Assembly (NCBI GenBank): GCA_008000375.1 | Contig: SMOI01000084.1 | Span: 1-64,000, forward strand | Length of the DNA: 64,000 nucleotides | Reading direction: 5' to 3' | Origin: Poteriospumella lacustris | Taxonomy: Eukaryota > Sar > Chrysophyceae > Chromulinales > Dinobryaceae | Shown here: positions 9,948 through 20,428 of the stretch, in pieces | How the letters are laid out: each line of letters begins with the position of its first letter | Position numbering within the stretch: the stretch's first letter is position 1 | Translations under genes and position numbers: made by a program | The notes under the pieces: model-generated | Seen by the model: the letters and a program-made list of their open reading frames with translations, nothing else | The model's database searches: none | Told to the model about the DNA's origin: nothing

Positions 9948-10536
9948 CAACGTCGACGGTGGTGTCAGAGCGTTGGACGAGGAAGAAGAAATGCGCAAAA
10001 AAAAAAGAAAGAAGTGCTTCAAAGGAGAGCAGGGATCACCGACTTCTGTTAACTGTGCCTTTGTTTAATGAATACCTCGCCGAGAATGGAGAGAGCCTTT
10101 GTCATCGAGCGTCAGTGGAGGTCCTTTTCGCTGACGACGCCGACGACGTCGACCGCCGCCGCTGACGCAGTCGTCGTCGTCGTCGTGTACCGAAACGGTC
10201 TCGGCCGCCGTCGCCGTCGCCGTCGCCGTCGCCGATTCTCGTCGCACGCGGCGGTCGCTGTTCCGACGTAACAGACCGAACACGGACGAAAACACGGCCA
10301 GTCCCAAACTCTGCAAACGGCCAGCGCAGTCGGCGTGAAAGCGACGAGGAGGAGGTACGAGCCAAGAGCTGGGCGGCCACAGTGGCGCAGAGCGAAGACG
10401 AGGGACACACAGTGTCCCTGCCCCCTGTGTGTCCCCCGATGAAGCACTGAGAGCAGCGGCGTGAGACGCGAGCGAACGGCCCGAGAAGACTCAAGAAACA
10501 CAGTTGAGGGGGCTTTACAACGGACGGACAACGGCG
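9948..10536. other. Intergenic region between the DUF1997-like gene and MSH6
   Basis: It is 589 bp, and both neighbours are on the minus strand. It includes a (GCCGTC)n run at ~10206-10234 and TACACGACGACGACG-type repeats just before it. No conserved ORF was seen. Confidence 0.45.
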
Positions 10537-13500
10537 CTACGAGAGGGCCAGCAGGTCGCCCACGTGGTGGTGCTGGTGCAGGTGCTCGTACCGCGCGTAC
10601 AGCTCTCGCGCGTGGTACGCCAACTCGTCCACGGCGCGCGCCTCGTACGCCAGCACACGGCTTCGCTTCGTGGAGCCGTCCGCGTCCACGGCGACGGCGC
10701 CCTCCCGCTGCAGCGCCACCACGGGCGTGTACGTGTGCGCCAGAGAGACGAGCCGCTCCAAGAGCGACAGCATCACGCGGTAGGCCGCGAAGTGCGCCAC
10801 GTGGTGGTGGTGGCGGTCGTGGTCGTGCGCCGCGTCGGCTGCGCCGGTCGCGTGCTGCGAGGTCTGTTGCTGGAAGCGCGCGGCCTCCGCGAGCGCCATG
10901 CGAATGACGTCGACGGGCAGCCCCGCCAGCCGCGCCACGTTGATGCCGTACGACTTCGGCGACGAGCCCGCGCAGAGGCGGTACAGGAAGGTGACTTCCT
11001 CCACCGCGTCGGGCTCGGCCGCCTCGTCCGTCAGCGCGCGCGTCTGCACGAGACAGTCCATGTGGCCCATCTGGACGCGCGAGTCGCACTGCCAGTCCTC
11101 GACCAGCAGGTGGTAGTGCGTCGCGAACAGCACGCGGCACTGCACCTGGCCTACCAGGTGCTCCAGCACCGCGTGCGCGATGGCGGTGCCGTCGAACGTG
11201 GCCGTGCCGCGCCCGAGCTCGTCCAAGATGCACAGCGAGTGCCGCGTCGACGCGCGCAGCAGCAGCGACGTCTCCGCCAGCTCGACGAAGAAGGTCGACT
11301 GGCCGGCCAGCAGGCGGTCCGAGGCGCCGAGGCGCGTGAAGATGCGGTCGACGGGCGTGTAGCGACAGCGGTCGGCGGGCACCTTGCAGCCCAGCTGGCC
11401 CATCAGCGCCAGCAGACAGCTCGTGCGCAGCAACGTGCTCTTGCCGCCCTACGCGCAGACAGATCAGTTTGGATCAGCGACGACACACGCGGCAGGGGCG
11501 GCGGGGGCGGCGGGCAAAGCGGGGACACGTACCATGTTGGGCCCCGTCAGCACGAGGGTCCGCGCGCAGAAGGACGGCGCCGACGAGGACGTCGCGCGCT
11601 GGCGGCCGCCCAGCTGCAGCGAGTTGGGGATGAAGCTGGCGCCGCCGCCGCCGCGCGCCGACTGCTGCTCGGCCAGCGACTGCTCGAGCATCGGGTGGCG
11701 GCCCTGCGCGATGTCCAGCACGACGCCGTCCTCCTCGTCGCCCGCCGTCTGCGCGGCGTCCGTCGCGCCGACGGGGCGGCTGGCGAAGGGCACGATCTCG
11801 GGCCAGCAGTAGCCGGGCAGCGACGAGGTCTGCGCGAGCGACAGCAGCGCGTCGAGGATCGACATCGTCTGCGCGCCGATCTGCCACAGGCGACGGTGGG
11901 CGTCGAACTTGGCGAAGAGCTGGCGCAGCGTGTCCTGCTGCGCCGCGACCATGTCCTCCTCGGCCTTCGCCAGCGCCGCCACGTGCTGCTCGATGACGGG
12001 CGTCCAGTACCGGCGGTGCGTCTTCTTCTGCGACTTGGACTGCCAGTCGCGCGGCACCTTCGCGGTCTGCGCCATGGGCACCTCGAGCTGGAAGCGGTCC
12101 TTGCCCGAGCCGAAGTAGACGACGTCGCTGATGCCCGTCGCGCGCTTCATGTCGCGGAGGTACGTCTCCAGCTGCACGTGGATCTGCTGCACGCGCTGCA
12201 CGGCGCCGTCGTAGTCGGCGTTGACGCCGGGCTTCGGCTTGACCTGCCCCTCGCGCTTCGCCTGCTTCTCGTCGAAGACGTCGCGGAAGAACTTCAGCGC
12301 CTCCTGCAGCTCCTCCAGCGGGAACACGCCGCCGTCGGGGCCGCCGTCGGCGCCGGGGCCGCCGTCGGGGCGCAGCAGGTAGCGCAGGATCTCCGAGCGC
12401 CAGGCGCCGCCGGCCGCCATGCGCGCCACCGACGCGACGGTCTCGAAGCCGGTGAGCACGTCGGCGAAGTCTTTGATCTTGCGCATCGTGTACACGTGCG
12501 CCTCGAAGAGCACCGCGCGGTGGTCGGGGTGCTCGCTGACGGCGTCGAAGGCGGCGGCGGCAGCGCCGCGGCGGCCGTCGGCCGTCGTCTGCTTCTTGCG
12601 CAGTCCGTTCGAGTGCACGCGCAGCAGAAGCCGCTCCAGATCCGGCAGCATGCGCATCCACTTGCGCATGCGCTCGACGAGCAGCGGGTCGTCGTGGGCG
12701 CAGAGCTCCTGCACGGCGGCCTGGCGCAGGGCGATGTCGCGCGGCTCGTACAGCGGGTGGCACAGCCACGAGCGCAGCAGGCGGCGGCCGCCGAGCGTGA
12801 CGGTGCGGTTGAGGAAGTGCCAGAGCGAGTGCCGCTCGCTGTGGTCGTAGTTGTTCACGAGCACCTCGAGGTTCGCCAGCGTCGTCTCGTCGAGGATCAT
12901 CACGCTGCGCGCGACGGGCGCGATGGCCGAGGCGACCGCGGGGTTCTTCGTGTACAGCGAGTGCCGCGCGCGCCGCGCCTCGTCGATCTCGGCCGCATCG
13001 CCGGCGTCGTCGACGACGATCGTGTCGGCGCAGAAGAACGACGCGGACGACGACGCCGTGAGCGGCAGGCGGCTGCCGCTGCCGTCGTCGTTGTCGTCGT
13101 CGGCGGTGACCACGATCGCGTAGCCCGCCGCGTCGGGGGCCGCGGAGGGCTCCGCGTCGGCGTCGGCGTCAGCGTCGGCGGCGCCGCGGTCGTGCAGATG
13201 GTCGTCGGGCGGCGCGTACGCCTCGAAGGAGCCCATCGACAGAATCTCGTGGTCGATGCACGACCGCTGCAGCTGCCAGAGGCAGCCGCCGAGCGCGCGC
13301 AGGGCCAAGGCGCCGCTGCTGCCGTCGGCGGCGAAGGCCGTCTGCAGCATCTGCAGCACCGTCGGCAGCTGCCGCCGCTGGGCGTCGCGCTCGTCGGTGG
13401 CGAAGTACTGGCCCAGCGTCAGCAGCCGCAGCGTCTCGTCCGCCGCGGGCAGCTCGCGGGTGACGCGGTGGGTCTTCGCGTCGCAGTCGATGGCGCGCAG

Positions 13501-15315
13501 CGTCTCGCGCGCGGCCGTCGGCGTCAGCAGCTGCAGCACGCTCGTCGTGTAGGCAGACGCCGCCGCGTCCTCCAGCAGCACCTCGGTGGGGTTGTACCGC
13601 GCGAGAAACGTCCGCAGCCGCGTGCGCTGGCGGTCGTCCTGGAACTGCGCGAGGGTGACGGTGGAGAGCACCGTGTCCACGCAGCAGAGGCCGTACTCGG
13701 CCCAGGCGCCGTGCGTGTGCAGGTGCTGCGTCTGCTCGGCGCTGCGGTCGACCTCGCAGATGCACAGCAGCAGCGACGTGGTCGTCGCGTCGGGCCCCAG
13801 CTCCTCGAGCAGCGTGAGGTCGTCCATGTGGTTGAACGTGCGCGTGCCCTTGGTCATCACCGAGCACAGCTCGCGCGCCACCACTTTGTCCTTCTTCGCG
13901 CCCTTCGCCGCCGAGTCGTTGCGCTCCTTGAGCATGTCCGGCGTCTCCGTCTGCTCCACGCGGGCCACACGGTAGCCCTTGGACACCAGCGTCGACGCGA
14001 ACTTGCCGTAGGAGACCTCGGGGAAGCCGCTGTGCGCCTTGGTGCCGCGCATGTAAATGAGGTCGAGCTCCTTGAAGCCGATGTCCGCGTCCATGTGGAA
14101 CAGCTCGTAGAACTTGCCCACCTTGAAGAACAGCACCGTGTCCATGTTCTGCGCCTTGAACTGCCACCACTGCGCCATGGCCGGCGTCTGCTCGGCCAGA
14201 AACTTCGGCGGCACCTTGAGGGTGCGCGGGTTGTAGTAGGCGTCGCCGGGCCGGCGGTTGTTGGCGTCGCGGACGTTCTCCGGGAAGAGGAAGCTGTACG
14301 CGTCGTGGTCGTGCTTGCCCGCCGCGATGACGCCCTCGGGCAGGACGACTTTGGACGCCGACGACGGCGCCGCGGACGGCGATCGGTCGTCGCCGTCGGT
14401 GTCCTTCGGCGTCGCGAACGTCAGCGCCGACGCGGACAGCGACTTCGCTGGCGTCTTGAGCGGTTCCAGCGCCGTGGACTTGCTGGGGGTCGTGGAGGGG
14501 CGCGCTTTAGAGGGCGCGATGGCCTTCGATGCCGGCACAGCCTTCGAGGCGGCGGCCTTCGGCGCGGCGGTGCGGCGCTTCTTCGATCGCGGGCGGTCGT
14601 CGTCGGACTCCTCGTCCTCGTCGTCCTCGTCGTCCTCGTCCTCGTCGTCCTCATCAACGTCCATCGACGAGTCGTCCTCGCTCTCCTCGTCCGAATAGGC
14701 GCTGCCGCCGTCGTCCGACTCGGAGGCGAACTCGGCGTCGTCGTCTTCGTCGTCGTCGTCGCCCAAGGTGCCTTTCTTCGTCGCCGGCTTTTGCAGCGAC
14801 TTTGTCGATTTGCCGCCCGTCGACGGAGGCGTTGGGGCTGTCTTCTTCGTCGCAGAGTCTGTGGCGGGTTCGTTTAGACCGAAAGGAGGCAGATCTGGTG
14901 GCGGCGCTTACTCTCTTTGTCCGAGGCGCCCTTCTGCAGACGGCGCTTCTTGCCCAGCGCGAAGGAGTCCTCATCGCTGTCGACTAAGTCCTTATTCTCA
15001 GCAGCATTGGACGGCGTTTTCTTTTCCGTGGGTGTCTTGTTGGCAGAAGCGCTCTTTGCAGGCTGCAGCACAGGCGGCGATGAGTCAACGATGGGGAGAC
15101 GCTTCGTGTCAGTGTCAAGAGCTTACGGAGGCCGGCTTCGTCTCATTTTTAGGAGTTGCCACTGGTTTCTTTGCAAGCTCAGATGGCTTCGGAGCTACGA
15201 CGGTAGCAGGAGAGGCCACATCTTTGTTGTCCTTTGGCTCCGCGGGCTTGGTGTCTGATTTCTTGAAAAAAGAAAACAGATTGGCCTGTTGTTGCTTCGG
15301 CTTCACCCCGGACAT
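10537..15315 (-). CDS. MSH6: DNA mismatch repair ATPase MSH6
   Basis: Four exons (15315-15127, 15062-14912, 14858-11533, 11448-10537; introns 64, 53 and 84 nt) with matching phases encode 1,525 residues. The N terminus has a PIP box (QQQANLFSFF), for PCNA binding, in exon 1. A Lys/Ser/Ala linker and a long acidic Asp/Glu run with NLS-like SKKRR follow. No PWWP or Tudor reader domain is visible. The mismatch-binding F-Y-E motif (GKFYELF, ~363-365) is present, then connector, lever and clamp. The Walker A TGPNM/GGKST is split by the last intron (~1219-1226). Walker B is LDELGRGTATFDG (D1298/E1299), and THYHLL is conserved. MSH6 pairs with MSH2 (MutS-alpha) to bind base mismatches and short loops in the nucleus. 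Confidence 0.96.
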
Positions 15316-15746
15316 GGTTTCACTTCTCCACGACCAACAGCGAAGACAATCAACAGATGTGTCAGTGTCAAATCGTGAGCGATGAGCAAACCCAGCGGGG
15401 TCAACGAGGCGACGAGACCGTCGACGACGCGGCGATTCAAATTCATATCTCCCAGAGTTTCCCAGACAGTCACAGACCCCAGACACCACAAGACCGACAG
15501 ACACCGGTCGGAGGCCATCTTCGGCAGAGGGTCTGTTCGGTCCGGCGCTGCTGTTGTTGGCGGCGCAGCCATTCCGCCGCGCCGTCGCCGTCTATCGCCG
15601 AGTCCAGCATGCACCTGATTCCATCGAGGGGTTTCGATCGGCGGGAAGGACGACCAGGACTCATCACAGTCGAAGGATATTTGGGAGAAAGAGTCTGGTT
15701 AGTGTTTTCTTTTGCGGAATCGACCACTTTCGAACCAACAAGAACC
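15316..15746. promoter_or_regulatory. Divergent promoter region MSH6 / eIF1
   Basis: A 431-bp space separates the ATG of MSH6 (minus) and that of eIF1 (plus), so it must hold both promoters and 5' UTRs. No TATA box or other clear motif was recognised. Confidence 0.45.
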
Positions 15747-16157
15747 ATGGATTTGGCCAGCCCCTACGACAACCTCACTGACCTGAAGGGTAAGCCACCG
15801 TCTGCCGGGTCGTGGTTTGGTGTTCAGTATTTCTCACAGTAATTATTTTTGCTGCTCACAGATCAGTTCACCTCTGCTAAGAATATCAAGTCTGATAACG
15901 GCAAGGTGCACATCCGCATGCAACAGCGCAATGGCCGCAAGTGCATCACCACTATTCAAGGTCTGGCGAACGATTTGGACATCGCCAAGATCACGCGAGC
16001 GCTGAAGAAGACTTTCCAGTGCAACGGCAGCATCACACAAGACCCCGAGCTGGGCGAAGTCATCCAGTTGTCCGGTGACCAGCGCACCAACGTGCGCAAG
16101 TTCTTCATCGAGGAGGAGGTATGCTACGAAGACCAGATCGTCCTCCACGGTGGTTAA
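15747..16157 (+). CDS. EIF1: Translation initiation factor eIF1 (SUI1)
   Basis: Exons 15747-15789 and 15862-16157 (72-nt intron, phase 1) encode 112 residues, the normal eIF1 length. The SUI1 fold motifs are clear: KVHIRMQQRNGRKCITTIQG, then KKTFQCNGSI and GEVIQLSGDQR. It binds the 40S platform and controls start-codon choice. The ATG has a good context (AGAACCATGG). It is convergent with TRM11 260 bp downstream. Confidence 0.96.
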
Positions 16158-16417
16158 AGCGCCTTGCCGCTTCGTCACCGTCGTGTCGTCTGGTCGCCCG
16201 TTGTCCGTCGTCGCCCGTCGGCACGCCCTCTCTGTATCATAGACGCAGCGTGTAGCAATGCCCTGTAAAGTTCCAATTTTGTTGCGCATGCCTCCCCGAC
16301 CCATATGACACATATGGGTCTGTCTCTCTCGCGGTTTACTCGCGACATATATGTTACACCATACACCATACTACTATGACACTGCTCTACATAGACGATC
16401 GTTTGGTCGGTGACCAC

Positions 16418-18231
16418 TTAAGCTCCTTCGCCTCCTGCGGCGGCGGCGGCGGCGGCGGAGGGATTCGACGCGGTCGTCGACTCACTGCGACAGGCCTTGG
16501 CTGCTTCCATGCGTCGCTCCTTGGCGTTCCGACGCCGCTGACTGCAATTGCTAAACTGCTTCACGACGCTGTCGTCCTGGAAGGCGGTCGTGGCCAGCGC
16601 CGCCTCCAGCTTCGCAGTCAGCCGACCGAAGCCCTCGTCCTGTCGATCACACAGCACCGCCCGCGGTCAGTCCCCGCGCGCGCAATGGCACAGTACATGA
16701 GCCTTACCTCGCCTGACAGTACGCGCTGCTTGTACTCGACGTATTTCTGGTGGTTCTCCTCGCTCCAGGCCTTCGTCTTGCGCATCACCACGGCGCGGCG
16801 GCCGTGTCGCGAGGACAGTTCCTGGTGGCAGACCTCCTCCAGCGCCAGACACGGGTGTCGCGGCAGGTCCTGCTCCGTGAAGTCGTACGTCGTGGGGATC
16901 AGATAGACCAGCGGTCCGCCCAACACGAGGCTGCGCGCGGCATTGTCCAGCAAGTCGAGCATCACCTCCTCGACGGGGTACGTCTGCGTCGAGGGGATGT
17001 GGTCGTGGCGCCGGTCAGCGGGGATCTGGTAGTCGCAGTCCCGCCGCCCGGACTTGCGAGCGCCAGCGCGGATGCCATACGGCGGGTCGGTGACGATGAC
17101 GTCGAAGAAGTTGTCCATCGGTCGGAAATGCCGCCCAAAGAGGTGGGCGTCCATGCGGACGAGATCGGGCGTGGGCAGGTCGTAGGTGCGGAAGTTGGTG
17201 CAGATGTCGACGGGCATGTTGCTGCCCTCCTTGATGAGCGCGTGGACGTTCTGCTTCAACTCCTTGTACTGCTGTTGACGCTTCTTCTTCGCCTGTATGA
17301 CGGTGTCTTCCTGGCCGGCGTACATTTCGCCGCGCAGGACACGTGGGTCGATGTCGCTGCCGACGCAGAAGACGCCGAGATGCGCCAGCGCGACGACGAT
17401 CGAGCCAGTGCCCACGAAGGGCTCGTAGGACACCATACCGGACTTGCAGCCCACCATGTTGGCCAGGATGAAGGTGAGCGCGTCGTCGAGGGAGGTGGGG
17501 CCCAGGTACGGCCGCGTCTTCAGACTGTACTTCTTCAGCACGTCGCGCATGCCAACGGTGGGCAGACGGCGGCCCAGATAACACGGCACTGACGGTGCGG
17601 CGTTGTCCTCTTTCGATTTGGTGTACGATGAACCTGCGCTGTAGTCGCAGAGCAGGCACATTTCGATGTCTGGCGACCGGAGGCTGACCGGCCCCGGGAA
17701 CTGGAGGAAACTGAAGTGGGTGCGCAGCACCTGCTTCTCGGGCATCGTGAACGATCGGCCGAAGCCAACGACCTCCACGGACCACGACAGGTGGCTGTTC
17801 TCCGGCTGCAAGTACGACTCCATGAGCTCAGCCGAGTTGTGGCGCACGGCGTCAACCAGCGCCGGAAACGAGGCCTCGTGGCCCCACAGGCGGTAGATAT
17901 TCTTCACCAACACCGCTCTATTCGCGATACGCACGAGCGCAGCCTCGTCGGAAAAGGAAAAGATTAAGAAATGTTGCACGATTTTGTTGTGCCGTAAGTA
18001 GCTGAGGATAGAGGCGACGGTGTGCGGGGAGGCGGACGGGTTGCGCAGGTCGATCGGCACGTATGCCGAAGGGTCTGCCAGTCCATTGGGATCGTGTATC
18101 ACGTAAGCTGTGAGTAGTTCGGGCTGAAACCCCTCCAATTTGAGCAGAGCCAAGAACTCTGCGTACCGAAAGTCGACCCAGTCATCCAAGAACTGCAGCA
18201 CGTACAGCTGCCCCACTACTGATTCGCTCAT
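16418..18231 (-). CDS. TRMT11: tRNA (guanine10-N2)-methyltransferase catalytic subunit TRM11
   Basis: Exons 18231-16708 and 16639-16418 (68-nt intron, phase 0) encode 581 residues. The N-terminal half (~1-230) corresponds to the THUMP-bearing region. The Rossmann methyltransferase follows, with SAM motif EPFVGTGS (~270-277), SDIDPRVLRG and the catalytic DPPYG (~382-386). Trm11 with Trm112 makes m2G10 in tRNA. The second exon supplies a C-terminal tail of basic helix plus Ala/Ser run, longer than in yeast. It shares a divergent 5' region with transaldolase. Confidence 0.93.
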
Positions 18232-18684
18232 TGTTTCTTTACGGAGACACCACGTCGGCCTGCCGTTCCTCGGGACTACAATAAGTCTCTAAGGCGAAAT
18301 AGAAGTGCTTGTCTCCACGTGGCATTGGCTTTTCCAAGCTCCAAGGGAAGTCCAAGAGGAGGCACCACGACGGTCGCGACTGGGACGAGGCGTCGCCGGT
18401 GGATGGCGAGGCTCTTCGCCTCCAAAGATAGCGTTAACTTACCGTACCACGTTGACTTTGGTGTCTTTATCTTTACAGAGCTATCTTAGGCGTTATATGA
18501 TAAAATTGGCGCTATCTTTGGGGTCGGTTGAAGTGCCGCGGCGACCGGCGGCGAAACCTCCGCGCCGCCCGCCGCGGCGCCGTCCGAAGAAGTCGCCGCT
18601 GCGCAGGACACCGAAGGATAGCGATCCTATCGGAAGCCACACACAACACAACCCCCTTTGGCAAGGCCCGTACATCAAGTAATC
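18232..18684. promoter_or_regulatory. Divergent promoter region TRM11 / transaldolase with inverted GATAG elements
   Basis: CCAAAGATAGCG (18422-18433) and its exact reverse complement CGCTATCTTTGG (18512-18523) lie 78 bp apart. Further GATAG/CTATC words sit at ~18480 and in GATAGCGATCCTATC (~18615). The repeated, oriented word in a shared promoter looks like transcription-factor binding sites. The factor is unknown. Confidence 0.5.
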
Positions 18685-19716
18685 ATGTCTACGTTTGGAG
18701 AGTCAGAAGGTAGCGAGCGTAAGCGTGCGCGTGTCGAGGCGGAGCGCTCGGTCTTGGACCAGTTGAAGGAGTACACGGTGATCGTTGCGGACACCGGTGA
18801 AATTTCTGCCATCAAGCACTTCAGCCCCCAAGATGCCACCACCAATCCTTCCTTGATCCTCAAGGCGGCCATGATCCCTGAGTACTCCCACTTGGTTGAC
18901 TCCGCGGTGGCCTTCGCGAAGGAAGAGCTGGCGAACGGCCGCATCTCTGCGGACGAGGTCCTCGCACTCGCTCTGGACAAGGTCGCGGTCAACTTCGGTG
19001 TCGAGATTTCAAAGATTGTCCCTGGCTATGTCTCCATCGAGGTGGATGCTCGCTTGAGCTTCGACACTATGGGCACCGTGGAGCGTGCGAAGCGCGTCAT
19101 CCGCTTGGCGCATGCCATGGGCGTCGACAAGAGCAAGATCTTGATCAAGATCGCCGCCACCTACGAAGGCATTCGCGCGGGCGAGATTCTGGAGCGCGAG
19201 GAGGGAGTGCACTGCAACCTGACGCTGGTGTTCTCGCTCATTCAAGCGGCGGCCTGTGCCGAGGGCGGCATCACGCTCATTTCTCCCTTCGTCGGTCGCA
19301 TTATGGACTGGTACAAGGCGAAGACCGGCACCACCTACACTTCGGAGACGGACCCCGGCGTGCTCAGCGTGCGCAACATCTATCAGTATTTCAAGAAGTT
19401 CGGCTACTCGACCATCGTGATGGGCGCGTCCTTCCGCAACGTCGGTGAGATCACCGCCTTGTCGGGCTGCGACCGTCTGACCATCGCCCCTGCCTTGCTG
19501 GAGGAGCTTCAGAACAGCCACGAGTACCTGCCTCGTCACTTGGAGCCCAACTCTGCGGCGGCCGCGTACGCCGGCGACAAGTTGCCCACCGACGAAGCCA
19601 GCTTCCGCTTCCAGTTGAACGACTGCCCCATGGCCACCGAGAAGTTGTCGGAAGGCATTCGGTCCTTCGCGGCGGACATCGTCAAGCTCGAGAAGATCTT
19701 GCAGAGCAAGTTTTAA
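18685..19716 (+). CDS. TAL1: Transaldolase (class 1, TalB type)
   Basis: A single exon encodes 343 residues, close to the usual ~320-340. It contains DATTNPSLIL at the N terminus, the Schiff-base lysine in KILIKIAATYEG (~K155), the HCNLTLVFS strand and SPFVGRIMDWY, all diagnostic. It transfers a dihydroxyacetone unit between sedoheptulose-7-P and glyceraldehyde-3-P in the pentose phosphate pathway. The basic N-terminal residues (SERKRARVEAERS) extend slightly beyond bacterial forms. It is intronless, unlike most neighbours. Confidence 0.96.
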   Translation: MSTFGESEGSERKRARVEAERSVLDQLKEYTVIVADTGEISAIKHFSPQDATTNPSLILKAAMIPEYSHLVDSAVAFAKEELANGRISADEVLALALDKVAVNFGVEISKIVPGYVSIEVDARLSFDTMGTVERAKRVIRLAHAMGVDKSKILIKIAATYEGIRAGEILEREEGVHCNLTLVFSLIQAAACAEGGITLISPFVGRIMDWYKAKTGTTYTSETDPGVLSVRNIYQYFKKFGYSTIVMGASFRNVGEITALSGCDRLTIAPALLEELQNSHEYLPRHLEPNSAAAAYAGDKLPTDEASFRFQLNDCPMATEKLSEGIRSFAADIVKLEKILQSKF

Positions 19717-20428
19717 ATCGTTTGTTTCACCGCTTTCACGGCCGCTGTCCGCGTCGGGTTCGCCCCCGCCGCCGCGCGGCATTGTTCTATTTTTGCACTC
19801 GACCACTGCGGTGGACCAGTAAATTTCCATTAATTTCTGTCCAGGGGTACCGCCATAGCCTCCCCCCCACGTAGCTCACGCTCTGCATGCCTTGTGTGCG
19901 TGTTTCCGTCGCTTCGTATGCGGGTCAAGCGGCGGTATTCTGCAGTGAATCGGACGAGAACTGTTGCATCAGAAGGCTATACGATTGACTTGTCCCTGTC
20001 GAACCCATTACACCGTTGATGAAGGTGTAAACGTCTGGCTACATGCGTTGTGCGGGTTGTGCGGGTCCAACGAGACCGTCTCCGTCGGGCTCAGCGGCCG
20101 TCTCCCAAACCGTCGAAACGTGAGTGAGGCCCAGTGACACATTCGTCGTCCGTCCGCTGCAGTGACGGTCGAGGTGCTCGTCGCCTGCGTCGAGGCAGTT
20201 CCGATGACGATGCATCGCCCCAAGCGACCTGAAGACATCGGCACTTCACAGTCGACACCTATCCCTGTGTTCACCTTCGTCACGTGTGCGTGCTCGCAGA
20301 TCTCCGAGCAGCGAGGTCTGTCGACCACGATCCGTGACATCGACACGCAGCAGAAGCAGTCGTCAGTTCCGCCTTAGGAGGCTCCAGACTTTTTTGTTTC
20401 ATCTTCCTTCATTTCTTTCAGTCCATAT
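19717..20428. other. Intergenic region between transaldolase and the RING protein
   Basis: It is 712 bp. Short ORFs here lack conserved features. TTTCTTTCAG just before 20422 looks like a splice acceptor, so the RING gene may have an intron in its 5' UTR or a further upstream exon. No donor could be assigned. Confidence 0.4.

Noticed and set aside
11474-12769. 431-codon minus-strand frame overlapping MSH6
   Set aside because: It is in an alternative frame of the same strand and Arg/Pro-rich; the MSH6 frame contains the family motifs.
10504-14877. 1,457-codon plus-strand frame
   Set aside because: Antisense of MSH6; the sequence is Arg/Val/Leu/His low complexity produced by third-position GC bias.
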